Below are positions 36,390-45,275 of a stretch of DNA of 64,000 bases, piece by piece (the stretch's first letter is position 1; every line of letters starts with the position of its first letter). The notes beneath the pieces are model-generated. The model did no database searches. It saw only the letters and a program-made list of their open reading frames with translations, and had not been told where the DNA came from. The DNA is from Paenibacillus caseinilyticus (lineage in GTDB: Bacteria; Bacillota; Bacilli; Paenibacillales; NBRC-103111). The DNA lies in NCBI RefSeq assembly GCF_027533645.1, contig NZ_JAQAGY010000003.1, positions 372,001 through 436,000 of the forward strand, read 5' to 3'. The position numbers and the translations under genes are program-made.

Positions 36390-37133
36390 GTGGCCATCAA
36401 AAGCGAAACGGAGCTCTATGCCCCGGTGAAAGCCTACCTGGAGGAGCTCGGCTACAGTGTCCGCGGCGAAGTGCGCCACTGCGATGTGGTCGCTATCCGC
36501 GGCGAAGAGCCGCCCGTGATCGTCGAGCTCAAGCGCAGCTTCACGATCCCCCTGCTGCTCCAGGGGATCGACCGCCTGCGCCTCTCCCGCTCCGTCTATG
36601 TCGCGTTCGAGCGGCCGGCCAAGGGCAAAGCGCCGCACAGCGCTTCCTGGCCGGAGCTGCGCAAGCTCTGCAGCATGCTTGGGCTCGGCATGATCACCGT
36701 GCAGTTCTACAAGACGAGAAAGCCCCGCGTCGATGTCGAATGCCATCCGCTCGAGGGCGGTGCACTCTATCCTTCCCCCGCTCCTCCAAGGCACAGCAAA
36801 TACGCCGCAGGCAAGCTGCTCCAGGAATTCCAAGAGCGCAAGGCGGATTATAATATCGGCGGCAGCACCAAGCGCAAGCTCGTCACCGCCTACCGGGAGA
36901 AATCGCTGCACTTGGCCGGCCTGCTCGGAGAGCTCGGCCCCATGAGCCCAAGGCAGCTGCGCTCCCTGACCGGATACGCCCAAGCGGCGTCCATCCTCCA
37001 GAAGAATTACTATCTCTGGTTCCATCGCGTGGACCGGGGTGTCTATACGCTGAGCCCGGAGGGAGAGGAAGCGCTGAAGACCTTCGCGCATGTAGTTGAC
37101 GGCTTGCTTCCGGCGGATGCGATACAGGGATAG
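36390..37133 (+). CDS. DUF2161-type protein, predicted PD-(D/E)XK phosphodiesterase
   Basis: About 247 aa. The N-terminal half shows a nuclease-like core: ELYAPVKAYLEELGYSVRGEV, HCDVVAIRGEEPPVIVELKRSF (Asp, then Glu-X-Lys). The C-terminal part looks like a winged helix (KLVTAYREKSLHLAGLLGELGPMSPRQLRSLTGYAQAASILQKNYYLWFHRVDRGVYTLSPEG). Start is GTG 36390 with AAAGGAG at 8 nt; the open frame upstream has no supported start. Substrate and role are unknown. Single gene. Confidence 0.8.
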   Translation: MAIKSETELYAPVKAYLEELGYSVRGEVRHCDVVAIRGEEPPVIVELKRSFTIPLLLQGIDRLRLSRSVYVAFERPAKGKAPHSASWPELRKLCSMLGLGMITVQFYKTRKPRVDVECHPLEGGALYPSPAPPRHSKYAAGKLLQEFQERKADYNIGGSTKRKLVTAYREKSLHLAGLLGELGPMSPRQLRSLTGYAQAASILQKNYYLWFHRVDRGVYTLSPEGEEALKTFAHVVDGLLPADAIQG

Positions 37134-37337
37134 AGCGCCTTCCAGGCAAAGCATGCCAGGAGGCCCGGTGTTCTCCATCCTGCGTTCTCACCCGCCTGTC
37201 TCCCATCCTACCCTTATTATCCGCGGCGGCTGCCCTCCTACAGTCTGAGAACATACGGAACAGGCCGGAGAGGGCATCATGCCCTTCCCCCCGCCTGTCC
37301 TCTCCGCTGCTGTTATCCTTGCTGCCTTTTTCGGCTG

Positions 37338-38264
37338 CTATTGCTTCCCCGCCGCCAGCTGTCTCTGGCGCTTAACCAGGTCCTTGTGAATCCAGATCGC
37401 CGCCAGCGCCCCTTCCCCCATCGCGATGCTGGTCTGCTCCGCATGGATGCCGACATCTCCCGCCGCCCATACGCCGGGAACGCCGGTCATCTTCGTGCGG
37501 GGGTCCGTGACGATGTGCTTGTTCTCGAGGCGCTCAATGCCCAGAGGCATCGCCCAGTCGGTCATGACCCGGTTGCCGCCGAATGCGATGAAGGCCCTGT
37601 CCCCTTCCAGGATGCGTCCGTCCTTAAGCCGTACCCCATGGAAGGCAGCTTCTTCTCCGCCCACGATTTCCTCGATTTCTTCTTCTATATATATGATTCC
37701 CCTGGCTTCCATCGCTTCCCTCTTGCCGCTCCCGACCACCGTACGCTCGTGATTCACATAGGTGATCCGGTCGGTCCAGTAGCTCAGGGCCATCGCCATG
37801 CCCGAGCCGGCTTCGCCGGAGCCGAGAACGATCGCATGGCGGTCCATGACCTCGAACCCGTCGCAGTCGGGGCACACGTAGATGCTCCGCCCCAGACGCT
37901 CCTCCAGACCCGGGAGAGGCGGGAAACGGTCCATCACACCGGTGGCGATGAGAAGAGTGCAGCCTTGCATCGCTCCTCCGCTGCCTCCCATCGCCACTTG
38001 GAACCGGTCCCCCGATTTCGCCGCAGCAATCACTTCTTCTTCCAGGAACTCGACGCCCAAGGCTTCCGCATGACGGCGTCCGCGGTCGCGAAGCTCGGGG
38101 CCGGACACGCCGTCGGGCCAGCCAAGCAAATTATGATAGTTTCCGCATAAGGCGGAGCGCCCCCGCTCCTTATCGATCACCAGCACCTTGTGCCGGTACC
38201 TTCCCAGCTGAATGGCGGCCTGCAGCCCGGCTATCCCGCCGCCTACAATGATGCAATCGTACAT
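37338..38264 (-). CDS. FAD/NAD(P) oxidoreductase, thioredoxin-reductase-like
   Basis: 308 aa. FAD-binding GGGIAGLQAAIQLGRY, second dinucleotide motif VLGSGEAGSGMA, and a CPDC pair in VCPDCDGFEVMD at the position of the TrxB redox disulfide. The C-terminal FAD motif is GVWAAGDVGIHAEQTSIAMGEGALAAI. Smaller relatives of TrxB with this layout often do not act on thioredoxin, so the electron acceptor is open. Single gene. Confidence 0.87.
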   Translation of the reverse strand: MYDCIIVGGGIAGLQAAIQLGRYRHKVLVIDKERGRSALCGNYHNLLGWPDGVSGPELRDRGRRHAEALGVEFLEEEVIAAAKSGDRFQVAMGGSGGAMQGCTLLIATGVMDRFPPLPGLEERLGRSIYVCPDCDGFEVMDRHAIVLGSGEAGSGMAMALSYWTDRITYVNHERTVVGSGKREAMEARGIIYIEEEIEEIVGGEEAAFHGVRLKDGRILEGDRAFIAFGGNRVMTDWAMPLGIERLENKHIVTDPRTKMTGVPGVWAAGDVGIHAEQTSIAMGEGALAAIWIHKDLVKRQRQLAAGKQ

Positions 38265-38351
38265 TGCCTTATGCTCCTTTCCCTTCGCTCGTTAATAGTA
38301 TAGCTTCCCAACCTTCTCCATCCTTCATACCCTGCGCAGCCGGGCCCCAAA

Positions 38352-38388
38352 CAAAAGAAGGCCTTCTCCGGGAATCGGAGAAAGCCGT
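38352..38388 (-). terminator. Terminator of the MFS gene
   Basis: On the minus strand GGCTTTCTCC-gattccc-GGAGAAGGCC, with one mismatch, is followed by TTCTTTTGTTT. It lies about 15 bp past the stop codon. Confidence 0.8.
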
Positions 38389-38400
38389 TATTCTCTTGCT

Positions 38401-39738
38401 CTAGAGCTTGGTACCTGCGGTCCCCCGCGGGGTCGGCCTCTGTGGGGACAAGGCCGGAGAGCGTCCCGTCCCCCCGCCGGCTCCCTTAGTGCTCAGCAGC
38501 CCCACCAGACCGATCTGCAGCAGGGAAGCTGCCGCGAGCACCCAGGGGAGCGCCCCGCTGCCTGCGTACTTCATGAGGCCGAGCAGGGCCAGGATCGAGA
38601 CGACCCTCCCTCCGTTCAGGAACACCTCCCGCATGACGACCGACTCTACTCGCAGCTGGCCTTTCAGCGGCAGCCTGCCGATCATCCGGAAGTAATACGA
38701 GGTGATCGTATTGCCTTGGAGCGGCGCACAGACGGAGTAGATCACCATGAATGCAATGACCGTGAACAAGGTCATCTTCCAGATAAGGAAGAAGGTAGCG
38801 ATCAGAAATCCGGCGGTCGAGACCACGACGAACCTCACCGCCTTCTCCTCGCTGCCGTACCGGGAGAGGAACAAGCTCGTCCCAATAGACAGGCTCGCAT
38901 ACAGGACCCCTAAGTAACCGACCAGGTCCTCCCGGCCTACGAGCTGGAAGAGCAGGATGTTCGGCAGGAACAGCATCATCCCTTGGAACAAGCCCATCAC
39001 GCCGAAGGCATACAGGGAGTTCAGCCAGGCACGGTTGCGCTGCATGAGCAGCCCCGCGAATCTCAGATAATAGGCTTTGTGGTGGGAAGGCTTCATCGGA
39101 ATCCTCATCGAGACCACAGTAGCCAGCAGGAACATGAAACAGGCAGTCCCAAAGACGAGCGTGTACCCCTGAAGCCCGTTATTACGGGCGATAAGGAAGC
39201 CAGCGAGCGCCGGGCCGATCAGTCCCCCGAGTGTGAAGAGCACCGTATTCACGGCGAGATAACGGATCCGGTTGCCCTCTGTCGATACATCGTACATCAA
39301 GGTCAAGTAACCGGCCCAATAGAAAGCGCTGGAGATGCCGTTCAATATAGCGAACATCACATAATACTCAGCCACCCGTTCTCCTGCGAAGACCACCCCC
39401 AGGTAGAACGCAGCCGTCATCGCAATGCCCAGCCGGTAGGTGACCATCCGGTCCCTGCGCTTGATGAGCCAGCCGCCGAGCGCAAAGGCGAACGGCGCCA
39501 CCGCATAGGTTACCGCATAATACATGCCGTTGACCGCCAGGCTGTGCGTCAGACGCCATAAGTACAGCGTCAGGAACACGCCCGACATGGATGCCCCGAA
39601 CTGGAAGCAAAAATGGATAAACAGCGATACTCCCGCTTCCTTCGACAGCCTCCGCTCGAGCGGGACCGCCTCCCGCCCCATGCTCCATCGTTCCCTGGCC
39701 CTGCTCCACAGCCTGCCCACACCATACACCCTCTCCAT
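38401..39738 (-). CDS. Major facilitator superfamily transporter
   Basis: 445 aa with twelve hydrophobic segments from about residue 38. Conserved-loop traces such as GGWLIKRRDRMVTYRLG follow the second helix. The first 35 residues are basic and soluble. The C-terminus is Gly/Arg/Pro-rich. The substrate is unknown. Start could be ATG 39738 or the ATG 19 codons later, which has AGGGAA at 9 nt. A LacI-type palindrome lies 39 bp upstream of the gene. Confidence 0.85.
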   Translation of the reverse strand: MERVYGVGRLWSRARERWSMGREAVPLERRLSKEAGVSLFIHFCFQFGASMSGVFLTLYLWRLTHSLAVNGMYYAVTYAVAPFAFALGGWLIKRRDRMVTYRLGIAMTAAFYLGVVFAGERVAEYYVMFAILNGISSAFYWAGYLTLMYDVSTEGNRIRYLAVNTVLFTLGGLIGPALAGFLIARNNGLQGYTLVFGTACFMFLLATVVSMRIPMKPSHHKAYYLRFAGLLMQRNRAWLNSLYAFGVMGLFQGMMLFLPNILLFQLVGREDLVGYLGVLYASLSIGTSLFLSRYGSEEKAVRFVVVSTAGFLIATFFLIWKMTLFTVIAFMVIYSVCAPLQGNTITSYYFRMIGRLPLKGQLRVESVVMREVFLNGGRVVSILALLGLMKYAGSGALPWVLAAASLLQIGLVGLLSTKGAGGGTGRSPALSPQRPTPRGTAGTKL

Positions 39739-39776
39739 CAGAGTCCGTTTCTCTTCTTACTCCCCAGCACCCTGAG

Positions 39777-39790
39777 TTGAAACGTTGCAA
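39777..39790. promoter_or_regulatory. LacI-family-type palindrome
   Basis: TTGAAACGTTGCAA is palindromic except for one pair and has the central CG typical of LacI-family operators. It is one base off the cre layout at each end. It lies upstream of the MFS gene and past the terminator of the sugar-binding protein gene. Confidence 0.35.
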
Positions 39791-39840
39791 TTGTATCTTT
39801 CTCCCTATTCTACTCCTGCCCTCTCCCTTTGTTAAACGCC

Positions 39841-39870
39841 AAAAAGCCCCAGCCGGGGGGCTGAGGCTTC
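39841..39870 (-). terminator. Terminator of the second sugar-binding protein gene
   Basis: On the minus strand AAGCCTCAGCC-cccc-GGCTGGGGCTT with a T-run. About 40 bp past the stop codon. Confidence 0.85.
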
Positions 39871-39911
39871 GTTTGGTAAGACCAGGCGGGGATATCCGCG
39901 GCGAATCGCTG

Positions 39912-41219
39912 TTATTTCTTCGCTTTCAGGTTATCCCAAGCTTTTTGGAAGTCCGTGTACATTTGATCTTTGTTGACTTTGCCTGCAACATAAGCCTGCA
40001 GCGTCGCACCCAGCTCGTTCGTTACGCCATCCGGGTATTTAGGCCAGTTCCAGCTCAGCGTCTTGCCTTCTTTGCTGTACTTCATGAGGTCGGTAGCGAT
40101 CGTGCCGAGGTCCTTCTCGTCCGCCGTGATGTTCGTGAACGCCGGAATGAACTTGAATTCCTTCGTCATGTACTGCTTGCCGATATCGGAAGTTACGAGC
40201 CAGTTCAGGAAGTCCTTCGCTTCTTTCTTCACCGCAGAGTTCTTGTTGACAACCCAGTTGTTCGGAACGCCGATGAAGAGCTTGTCGTTCGCTGCCGCAT
40301 CTTCGTTGATCGGCATCGGAAGCACGCCGAGCTTCAGGTTCGGGTTGATCTTGTCGATCTGTACTTGAGTCCAGTTACCCTGCTGCATAATAGCCGCTTT
40401 GCCGCTTGCGAAGTTAGTGACTTGGGTGTTGTAGTCCGTCGTCAGCGGGTTAGCCTGGCCGTACTTCAGCGTCAGGTCCATCAGCTTCGTCCACTCGTCG
40501 AACACAGGTCCGCCGAATTTTTGGGAGCCGTCATACAGGCCGGCGATGTATTTGTTCGGATCCGCTTGACGGGCCATCGCGACGTTCAGGTTATGAATGC
40601 CGAGGATCCACCATTCGCCGTAGCCGTTGGAGAATGGCGTGATGCCTGCCGCCTGGAGCTTCTTCGCCGCATCTTCGAGCTGGGAGAGCGTCTTCGGCGT
40701 TTCGGTGATGCCTGCTTTTGCGAACAGCTCCTTGTTATATACGAAGCCGTAGCCTTCGATATTCATCGGCATACCATAGAGCTTGCCGTCTTTGGTCATT
40801 GGTTCTTTTGCAGCCGGAACAACGTCCTTCAGCCAAGGCTGGTCGGACAGGTCCTCGAGGTGCTCCATCCATGTATCCATCTCGCGGTAGCCGCCGACGT
40901 TGAAGATATCCGGCGCATCGCTGGAAGCAAACTTTGTTTTGAGGGCCGCGCCATAGTCCGCGCCGCCGCCGACCGTTTCGATCTGCAGCTTCACGTTCGG
41001 ATTCGCCTTCTCGTATTCATCTTTGAGGCGGTTGAGCGCTTCGTTAATCTCCACTTTGAATTGGAAAATTTTCAGCGTAACCTGTTTGCCTCCTGCATCC
41101 TTTCCGCTGGCAGCCGGGGTCTGCTCTTTGTCTGTATTCCCGCCGCAGCCTGCAGCCAGTCCTGCAAGGAGAACCGCGCTCAGCGAAAGGGCTGTTGCCT
41201 TCTTGAATCCTTGTTTCAT
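39912..41219 (-). CDS. Sugar-binding lipoprotein of the second ABC transporter
   Basis: 435 aa. Lipobox LAAGC (Cys25), then a type 1 solute-binding domain (KTKFASSDAPDIFNVGGYREMDTWMEHLEDLSDQPW, YGMPMNIEGYGFVYNKELFAKAGITETPKTLSQLEDAAKKL, KAAIMQQGNWTQVQIDK). The two permease genes lie upstream on the same strand but are separated by a terminator. This gene has its own promoter carrying the same element, allowing extra expression of the binding component. Confidence 0.93.
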   Translation of the reverse strand: MKQGFKKATALSLSAVLLAGLAAGCGGNTDKEQTPAASGKDAGGKQVTLKIFQFKVEINEALNRLKDEYEKANPNVKLQIETVGGGADYGAALKTKFASSDAPDIFNVGGYREMDTWMEHLEDLSDQPWLKDVVPAAKEPMTKDGKLYGMPMNIEGYGFVYNKELFAKAGITETPKTLSQLEDAAKKLQAAGITPFSNGYGEWWILGIHNLNVAMARQADPNKYIAGLYDGSQKFGGPVFDEWTKLMDLTLKYGQANPLTTDYNTQVTNFASGKAAIMQQGNWTQVQIDKINPNLKLGVLPMPINEDAAANDKLFIGVPNNWVVNKNSAVKKEAKDFLNWLVTSDIGKQYMTKEFKFIPAFTNITADEKDLGTIATDLMKYSKEGKTLSWNWPKYPDGVTNELGATLQAYVAGKVNKDQMYTDFQKAWDNLKAKK

Positions 41220-41283
41220 GGGTGTACCCTCCCTTTATTGGTAGACTCTGTTGATGTTCACGAATAGTGTGTCTACAATTCCC

Positions 41284-41349
41284 ATTATAAATTCTGGCAG
41301 GTGAACCCAACACCGAGGATATTGAACAAAAAGGTGGAACAAATTGACC
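41284..41349 (-). promoter_or_regulatory. Promoter and 44-bp element (copy 1), binding-protein gene
   Basis: -10 TATAAT at 41289-41284. From 41306 to 41349 runs a 44-bp block identical at 33 positions to the block upstream of the permease operon (43384-43427), without gaps. The block begins with CCCAAC (plus strand) at the -35 position, where a normal -35 is missing. Likely binding site of the AraC-type regulator encoded at 45272. Confidence 0.75.
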
Positions 41350-41358
41350 ACGCTTTCA
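41345..41358. promoter_or_regulatory. Near-cre site
   Basis: TGAAAGCGTGGTCA on the minus strand fits TGNAANCGNWNNCA except at the W position. It abuts the upstream end of the 44-bp element, similar to the cre placement in the first ABC operon. Confidence 0.45.
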
Positions 41359-41481
41359 TTCAGCGGGTTCAAAAGAGGACAATTCTCCCCCTTTTTTTGA
41401 AGCTCGGATGATCCCTCACTCACAAGTTTAGTAACCGCTATGTACTAGATTGAATCGGCAGCGCTCCGCTGCTCTCCATAC

Positions 41482-41503
41482 AAAAACCGGCCCCGAGGCC
41501 GGT
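41482..41503 (-). terminator. Terminator of the permease operon
   Basis: On the minus strand ACCGGCC-tcgg-GGCCGGT followed by TTTTTG. It separates the permease pair from the binding-protein gene. Confidence 0.85.
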
Positions 41504-41529
41504 CTATGCGAAACTATTCATCGCCTTCC

Positions 41530-41554
41530 CCCGGCGGGAATCCCTCCCGCCGGG
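41530..41554. repeat. Second hairpin behind the permease operon
   Basis: CCCGGCGGGA-atccc-TCCCGCCGGG, a perfect 10-bp stem between the permease stop codon and the terminator. It has no T-run and may stabilise the mRNA end. Confidence 0.6.
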
Positions 41555-41585
41555 TCTGGGTTTGAGTGACGATTACAGCCCATGA

Positions 41586-42419
41586 TCAGCCCTTGACCGA
41601 CCCTGCCGTAATCCCTTCGATGATATGGCGCTGCATCGCCAGGAAGAAGATGACGATCGGGATGATTCCGAGCACAAGGGCCGCGAGTGCGAGGTCCCAC
41701 TGCTTCGTGTACTGCCCGAAGAAGGTGTTCGTTGCCAGCGGAATCGTCTTCAGCGTCGGATTCTGAAGGATCAGGAACGGCAGAAGGAAGTCATTCCAGA
41801 TCCAAAGGGAATTGAGCAGAATAACCGTAACGCCGATCGGCTTCAGCAGCGGAAGCACGATGCGGAAGAACGTGCCGTAGGTGCTTGTTCCGTCCACCAC
41901 TGCGGATTCTTCGATCTCCATCGGGATCGATTTGATGAACCCGTGGAACATGAAGATGGAGAGCGGTGCTCCGAAGCCGATATAGCAAATCACAAGACCG
42001 AAGATGCTGTCGAACAATCCGACGGTCTTCGCTACGCGGACCAGCGGGATCATGATCGACTGGAACGGGATAACCATTGCCGCGACGAAGACCAGGAACA
42101 AGAGGTTGTTCAGCTTGTTCGGATGGCGGACCATCCGGTAGGCTGCCATGGCACTCAGGAAGGCAATCGCCAGGTTGGCGATAACCGTGATGATCAGGGA
42201 ATTCGTGAGCACCGTAGGGAACTTCAGAATCTTCCACGCTCTGACGAAGTTATCCCACATGAGGGTGGCCGGCAGGGACGTCGGATCGGTGAGCAGGTCC
42301 GCGAACGTCTTGAACGAGTTCACGATGACGAAGTAGAACGGAACCAGGAACACGAGGCCGAGCAGTACCGCAATAATCTCTAGGCTGAATGTACGGATGG
42401 AATAACGCGGTGTTTCCAT
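41586..42419 (-). CDS. Carbohydrate ABC transporter permease (MalG type)
   Basis: 277 aa, six membrane segments, EAA loop EIEESAVVDGTSTYGTFFRIVLPLLKPIG, end ITAGSVKG. Its ATG overlaps the stop codon of the MalF-type gene by one base (TAATG), so the pair is translationally coupled. No ATPase gene is nearby; a shared MsmX-like ATPase is expected. Confidence 0.93.
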   Translation of the reverse strand: METPRYSIRTFSLEIIAVLLGLVFLVPFYFVIVNSFKTFADLLTDPTSLPATLMWDNFVRAWKILKFPTVLTNSLIITVIANLAIAFLSAMAAYRMVRHPNKLNNLLFLVFVAAMVIPFQSIMIPLVRVAKTVGLFDSIFGLVICYIGFGAPLSIFMFHGFIKSIPMEIEESAVVDGTSTYGTFFRIVLPLLKPIGVTVILLNSLWIWNDFLLPFLILQNPTLKTIPLATNTFFGQYTKQWDLALAALVLGIIPIVIFFLAMQRHIIEGITAGSVKG

Positions 42420-43300
42420 TACACTTCAACCTCCTTGCTTTTCGTGATGCGCACTTGAATGGTGGTAATGATCGCTACGACAATGAAGAACAGGAAGGCT
42501 TTCGCCGTACCGAGACCGAAGCGGTTGTTCTGGAACGCTTCCGTGTAGATGTTGAGCGCGACGGATTCCGTCGACTTGAACGGTCCGCCCTTGGTAAGCG
42601 ACAAGTTGAGGTCGAACATCTTGAAGGCGTTCGAGATCGCCAGGAACAGACATACCGTCACGGCCGGCATGATCAGCGGCACAATGATCTGGTAGAGCAG
42701 CTGCCAAGGCTTGGCGCCGTCAAGCTGCGCGGCTTCCATGATATCCTTCGGCACATTCATGAGTGCGGCGATATAGATGACCATGAAGTAACCGGCTGTC
42801 TGCCAGGCGAAGACGATGACGATGCCCCAGAAGGCCGTTATTTCGTCCCCGAGCCAAGGAAGGTTGAAGAACGGAATGTTCGTGAGCTGCCCGATCGCCG
42901 GGAAGCCCTTCACGAAGATAAACTGCCAGATGAAGCCGAGCAGCAGGCCGCCGATCACGTTCGGCAGGAAGAAGACGGTACGCAGGGTATTGCGCAGCTT
43001 CAGCGGACGCGTCAAGATCAACGCGACAGTGAAAGCCAGTACGTTCGATATGATCACGGCCGCGACCGAGAACCGGACGGTGAACCAGAAGGATTTCATG
43101 AAATCCGGATCATTGAACAAGATTTGTTTGAAGTTATCTAGACCGCTCCACGATACTTTGCCCGAGACCCCATTCCAGTCAGTGAACGAGTAATACATCC
43201 CGAGGAAAAAAGGCACGATCACAATCAACGCAAAGCAGATGAAAGCTGGTCCGACAAACACGAGCTGTTCGAGCCAGTCTGCCGATTTTCGTCGATTCAT
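42419..43300 (-). CDS. Sugar ABC transporter permease (MalF/UgpA type)
   Basis: 293 aa, six membrane segments, EAA loop DIMEAAQLDGAKPWQLLYQIIVPLIMPA. ATG 43300 follows AAAGGAGG at 8 nt; an in-frame ATG at 43327 lies upstream of that site. First gene of the pair; its promoter and element lie in the 160-bp gap shared with the divergent kinase operon. Confidence 0.93.
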   Translation of the reverse strand: MNRRKSADWLEQLVFVGPAFICFALIVIVPFFLGMYYSFTDWNGVSGKVSWSGLDNFKQILFNDPDFMKSFWFTVRFSVAAVIISNVLAFTVALILTRPLKLRNTLRTVFFLPNVIGGLLLGFIWQFIFVKGFPAIGQLTNIPFFNLPWLGDEITAFWGIVIVFAWQTAGYFMVIYIAALMNVPKDIMEAAQLDGAKPWQLLYQIIVPLIMPAVTVCLFLAISNAFKMFDLNLSLTKGGPFKSTESVALNIYTEAFQNNRFGLGTAKAFLFFIVVAIITTIQVRITKSKEVEV

Positions 43301-43360
43301 CGTATGTTCCTCCTTTAAAATTCGCACTTTTTTTTACTTTGCTTTTTGTCTATAGTACAG

Positions 43361-43427
43361 AGTATACAAAAAAGAGCCCCTCTCCCAACACTGAGAATGA
43401 TGAACCGTTAGGTGTAAAATATTGACC
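43361..43427 (-). promoter_or_regulatory. Promoter and 44-bp element (copy 2), permease operon
   Basis: -10 TATACT at 43366-43361; the element from 43384 to 43427 starts 17 nt above it. The element is shared with the binding-protein promoter. It ends 33 bp before the kinase start codon, so it may serve the divergent kinase/regulator operon too. Confidence 0.7.
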
Positions 43428-43460
43428 TTTCGTCCGGGAGACGCGGGGAAGGAGACCGGT

Positions 43461-45275
43461 GTGGGCCGAAATTCGCTTCGTTTCAAATTAATTGTAGTTT
43501 TACTGATTGCAACCATTGCTCCTATCGTAACGTCCATGATCGTGACGAATGCTTATACGAAGCAGTCCGTGAAAGAGAAAGCGATCCAGGAAAACACCAA
43601 TCTGCTTGTGCAGAGCCGGATCAATCTCGTCAATCACATGAATCAGCTCGTCGATCTGTCTTTCAGTGTCTATAAGAATCCGTCATTCATCCGTCTGATG
43701 GATCTCGGCTTCCGGGGATATCAGAGCGAGGCGGAGATCAAGAACCTGATCCGCACCATTGCCGTCAACCGGGAAGTGTTCCAGGTATACATGAACCTGC
43801 TCGACCGCAATCCCGGGGAAGACCGGTCCTTTCTTCTTACCAACAACACGGTCATCCGGCCGAGCCCGGAAGTCAGCATGCCGCTCAATCCGAGAATCCG
43901 GCCGGGTTCTTATGAAGCGGTGGTAGAACCGACCCATACCAGCCATGATTACGGACTGGCGCTTTTACCTTACTTTACCCCCAGGGAAGTTCTGTCTATA
44001 CACCGGGCCATCTACCGGGTTCCTTCCATGGAACTTATCGGCAGCCTGTCGGTGGACTTCTCCCTCGACACCCTGTCGGGGCTGATTTCCCAGCTTCTGA
44101 ATGAGCAGGAGGAAGCGTACCTGCTCGACAACGAAGGAACCTTGATCTACTCCAGCATTCCCGGCATGAAGCACGGCCACAAGCTGAATGAGCCTTGGGT
44201 GGAGCCGATGCTGCTGTCCTCCGCCGCTCACGGGACGATGGAAGATCCGACAAGCATCCACCTTTACGAGAAGATCGAAACCTCTTATATGAACTGGTAT
44301 TTGGTCAAAAAAGTTCCCTATGAACAACTTTACCGCGGCGCAAGAGAGTTGACGCAGATCCAATTCGTTATTTTGGGCGTCCTGCTGCTTGTGGTAGCCG
44401 GATTGACGCTCTGGGTCTCGGTGCGCTTCACTCGTCCCATCAAGGAACTCATCGGGTATATTAATATCATCCAGACCGGGCAGCTGGATGTGGACATTCA
44501 GGTGCGGACCAAGGACGAGATCGGCATTCTCGCCCGCCGCTTCCGGCTCATGATGGATACGATCAACGACCTGATTACCCGCGAATATAAGCTCGGGCTC
44601 GCTAATAAGACGAATCAACTCAAAGCGCTGCAGGCTCAGATCAACCCGCATTTCCTGTACAACTCCCTGCAGTCGATCGGCACACTGGCCCTTCAGCATC
44701 AAGCGCCGAAGGTGTATCACCTCATCTCCACGCTCGCGAAGATGATGCGCTACAGCATGAATACGAGCGAGAGCCTGGTCTCTCTGCGCAAGGAGGTAGA
44801 GCATGTCAAAGCTTATCTCGAGCTGCAGCAGCAGCGCTTTGAGAACGAACTCACGGTCGGTTATCATATAGAGGAAGGAACTTACGATTGCATCCTGCCC
44901 AAGATGACCCTCCAGCCGCTGGTCGAGAATTACTTCAAGCACGGGTTCGATCCCCGCGAGAATCCCGGAGAGCTTCTGCTCACCTCCAGGCTGCTCGAAG
45001 ACGGACGGATCGAAGTGACCGTAGAAGACAACGGGCGCGGCATGAGCGAAGAGGCGCTGAAAGAGCTCCTGCTCCGCTTGTCGCAGGACGACCCCGTGTC
45101 CGACCCCGCCGAAGAAGGCTCTGTGGGAGAAAGCATCGGGCTGAAGAACGTCAAGAACCGGCTGGCCCTTCATTTTAACTTGGATGCGGAGCTCCTGCCG
45201 GAACACCGCCAACCTACCGGACTGCGGATTACCCTCCGCTTTCCGTCCATACCGCTAGGAGGAAAGACACCGTGA
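43461..45275 (+). CDS. YesM-type sensor histidine kinase
   Basis: About 604 aa: membrane segment near 10-30, extracellular sensor to about 285, second membrane segment, HAMP (RFTRPIKELIGYINIIQTGQLDVDIQVRTKDEIGILARRF), His_kinase motif QAQINPHFLYNSLQSIG and HATPase (LQPLVENYFKHGF, EDNGRGMS, IGLKNVKNRL). Start GTG 43461 with GAAGGAG at 6 nt is preferred to the ATG at 43422. It overlaps the regulator gene by 4 nt. Divergent from the permeases it presumably controls. Confidence 0.93.
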   Translation: MGRNSLRFKLIVVLLIATIAPIVTSMIVTNAYTKQSVKEKAIQENTNLLVQSRINLVNHMNQLVDLSFSVYKNPSFIRLMDLGFRGYQSEAEIKNLIRTIAVNREVFQVYMNLLDRNPGEDRSFLLTNNTVIRPSPEVSMPLNPRIRPGSYEAVVEPTHTSHDYGLALLPYFTPREVLSIHRAIYRVPSMELIGSLSVDFSLDTLSGLISQLLNEQEEAYLLDNEGTLIYSSIPGMKHGHKLNEPWVEPMLLSSAAHGTMEDPTSIHLYEKIETSYMNWYLVKKVPYEQLYRGARELTQIQFVILGVLLLVVAGLTLWVSVRFTRPIKELIGYINIIQTGQLDVDIQVRTKDEIGILARRFRLMMDTINDLITREYKLGLANKTNQLKALQAQINPHFLYNSLQSIGTLALQHQAPKVYHLISTLAKMMRYSMNTSESLVSLRKEVEHVKAYLELQQQRFENELTVGYHIEEGTYDCILPKMTLQPLVENYFKHGFDPRENPGELLLTSRLLEDGRIEVTVEDNGRGMSEEALKELLLRLSQDDPVSDPAEEGSVGESIGLKNVKNRLALHFNLDAELLPEHRQPTGLRITLRFPSIPLGGKTP

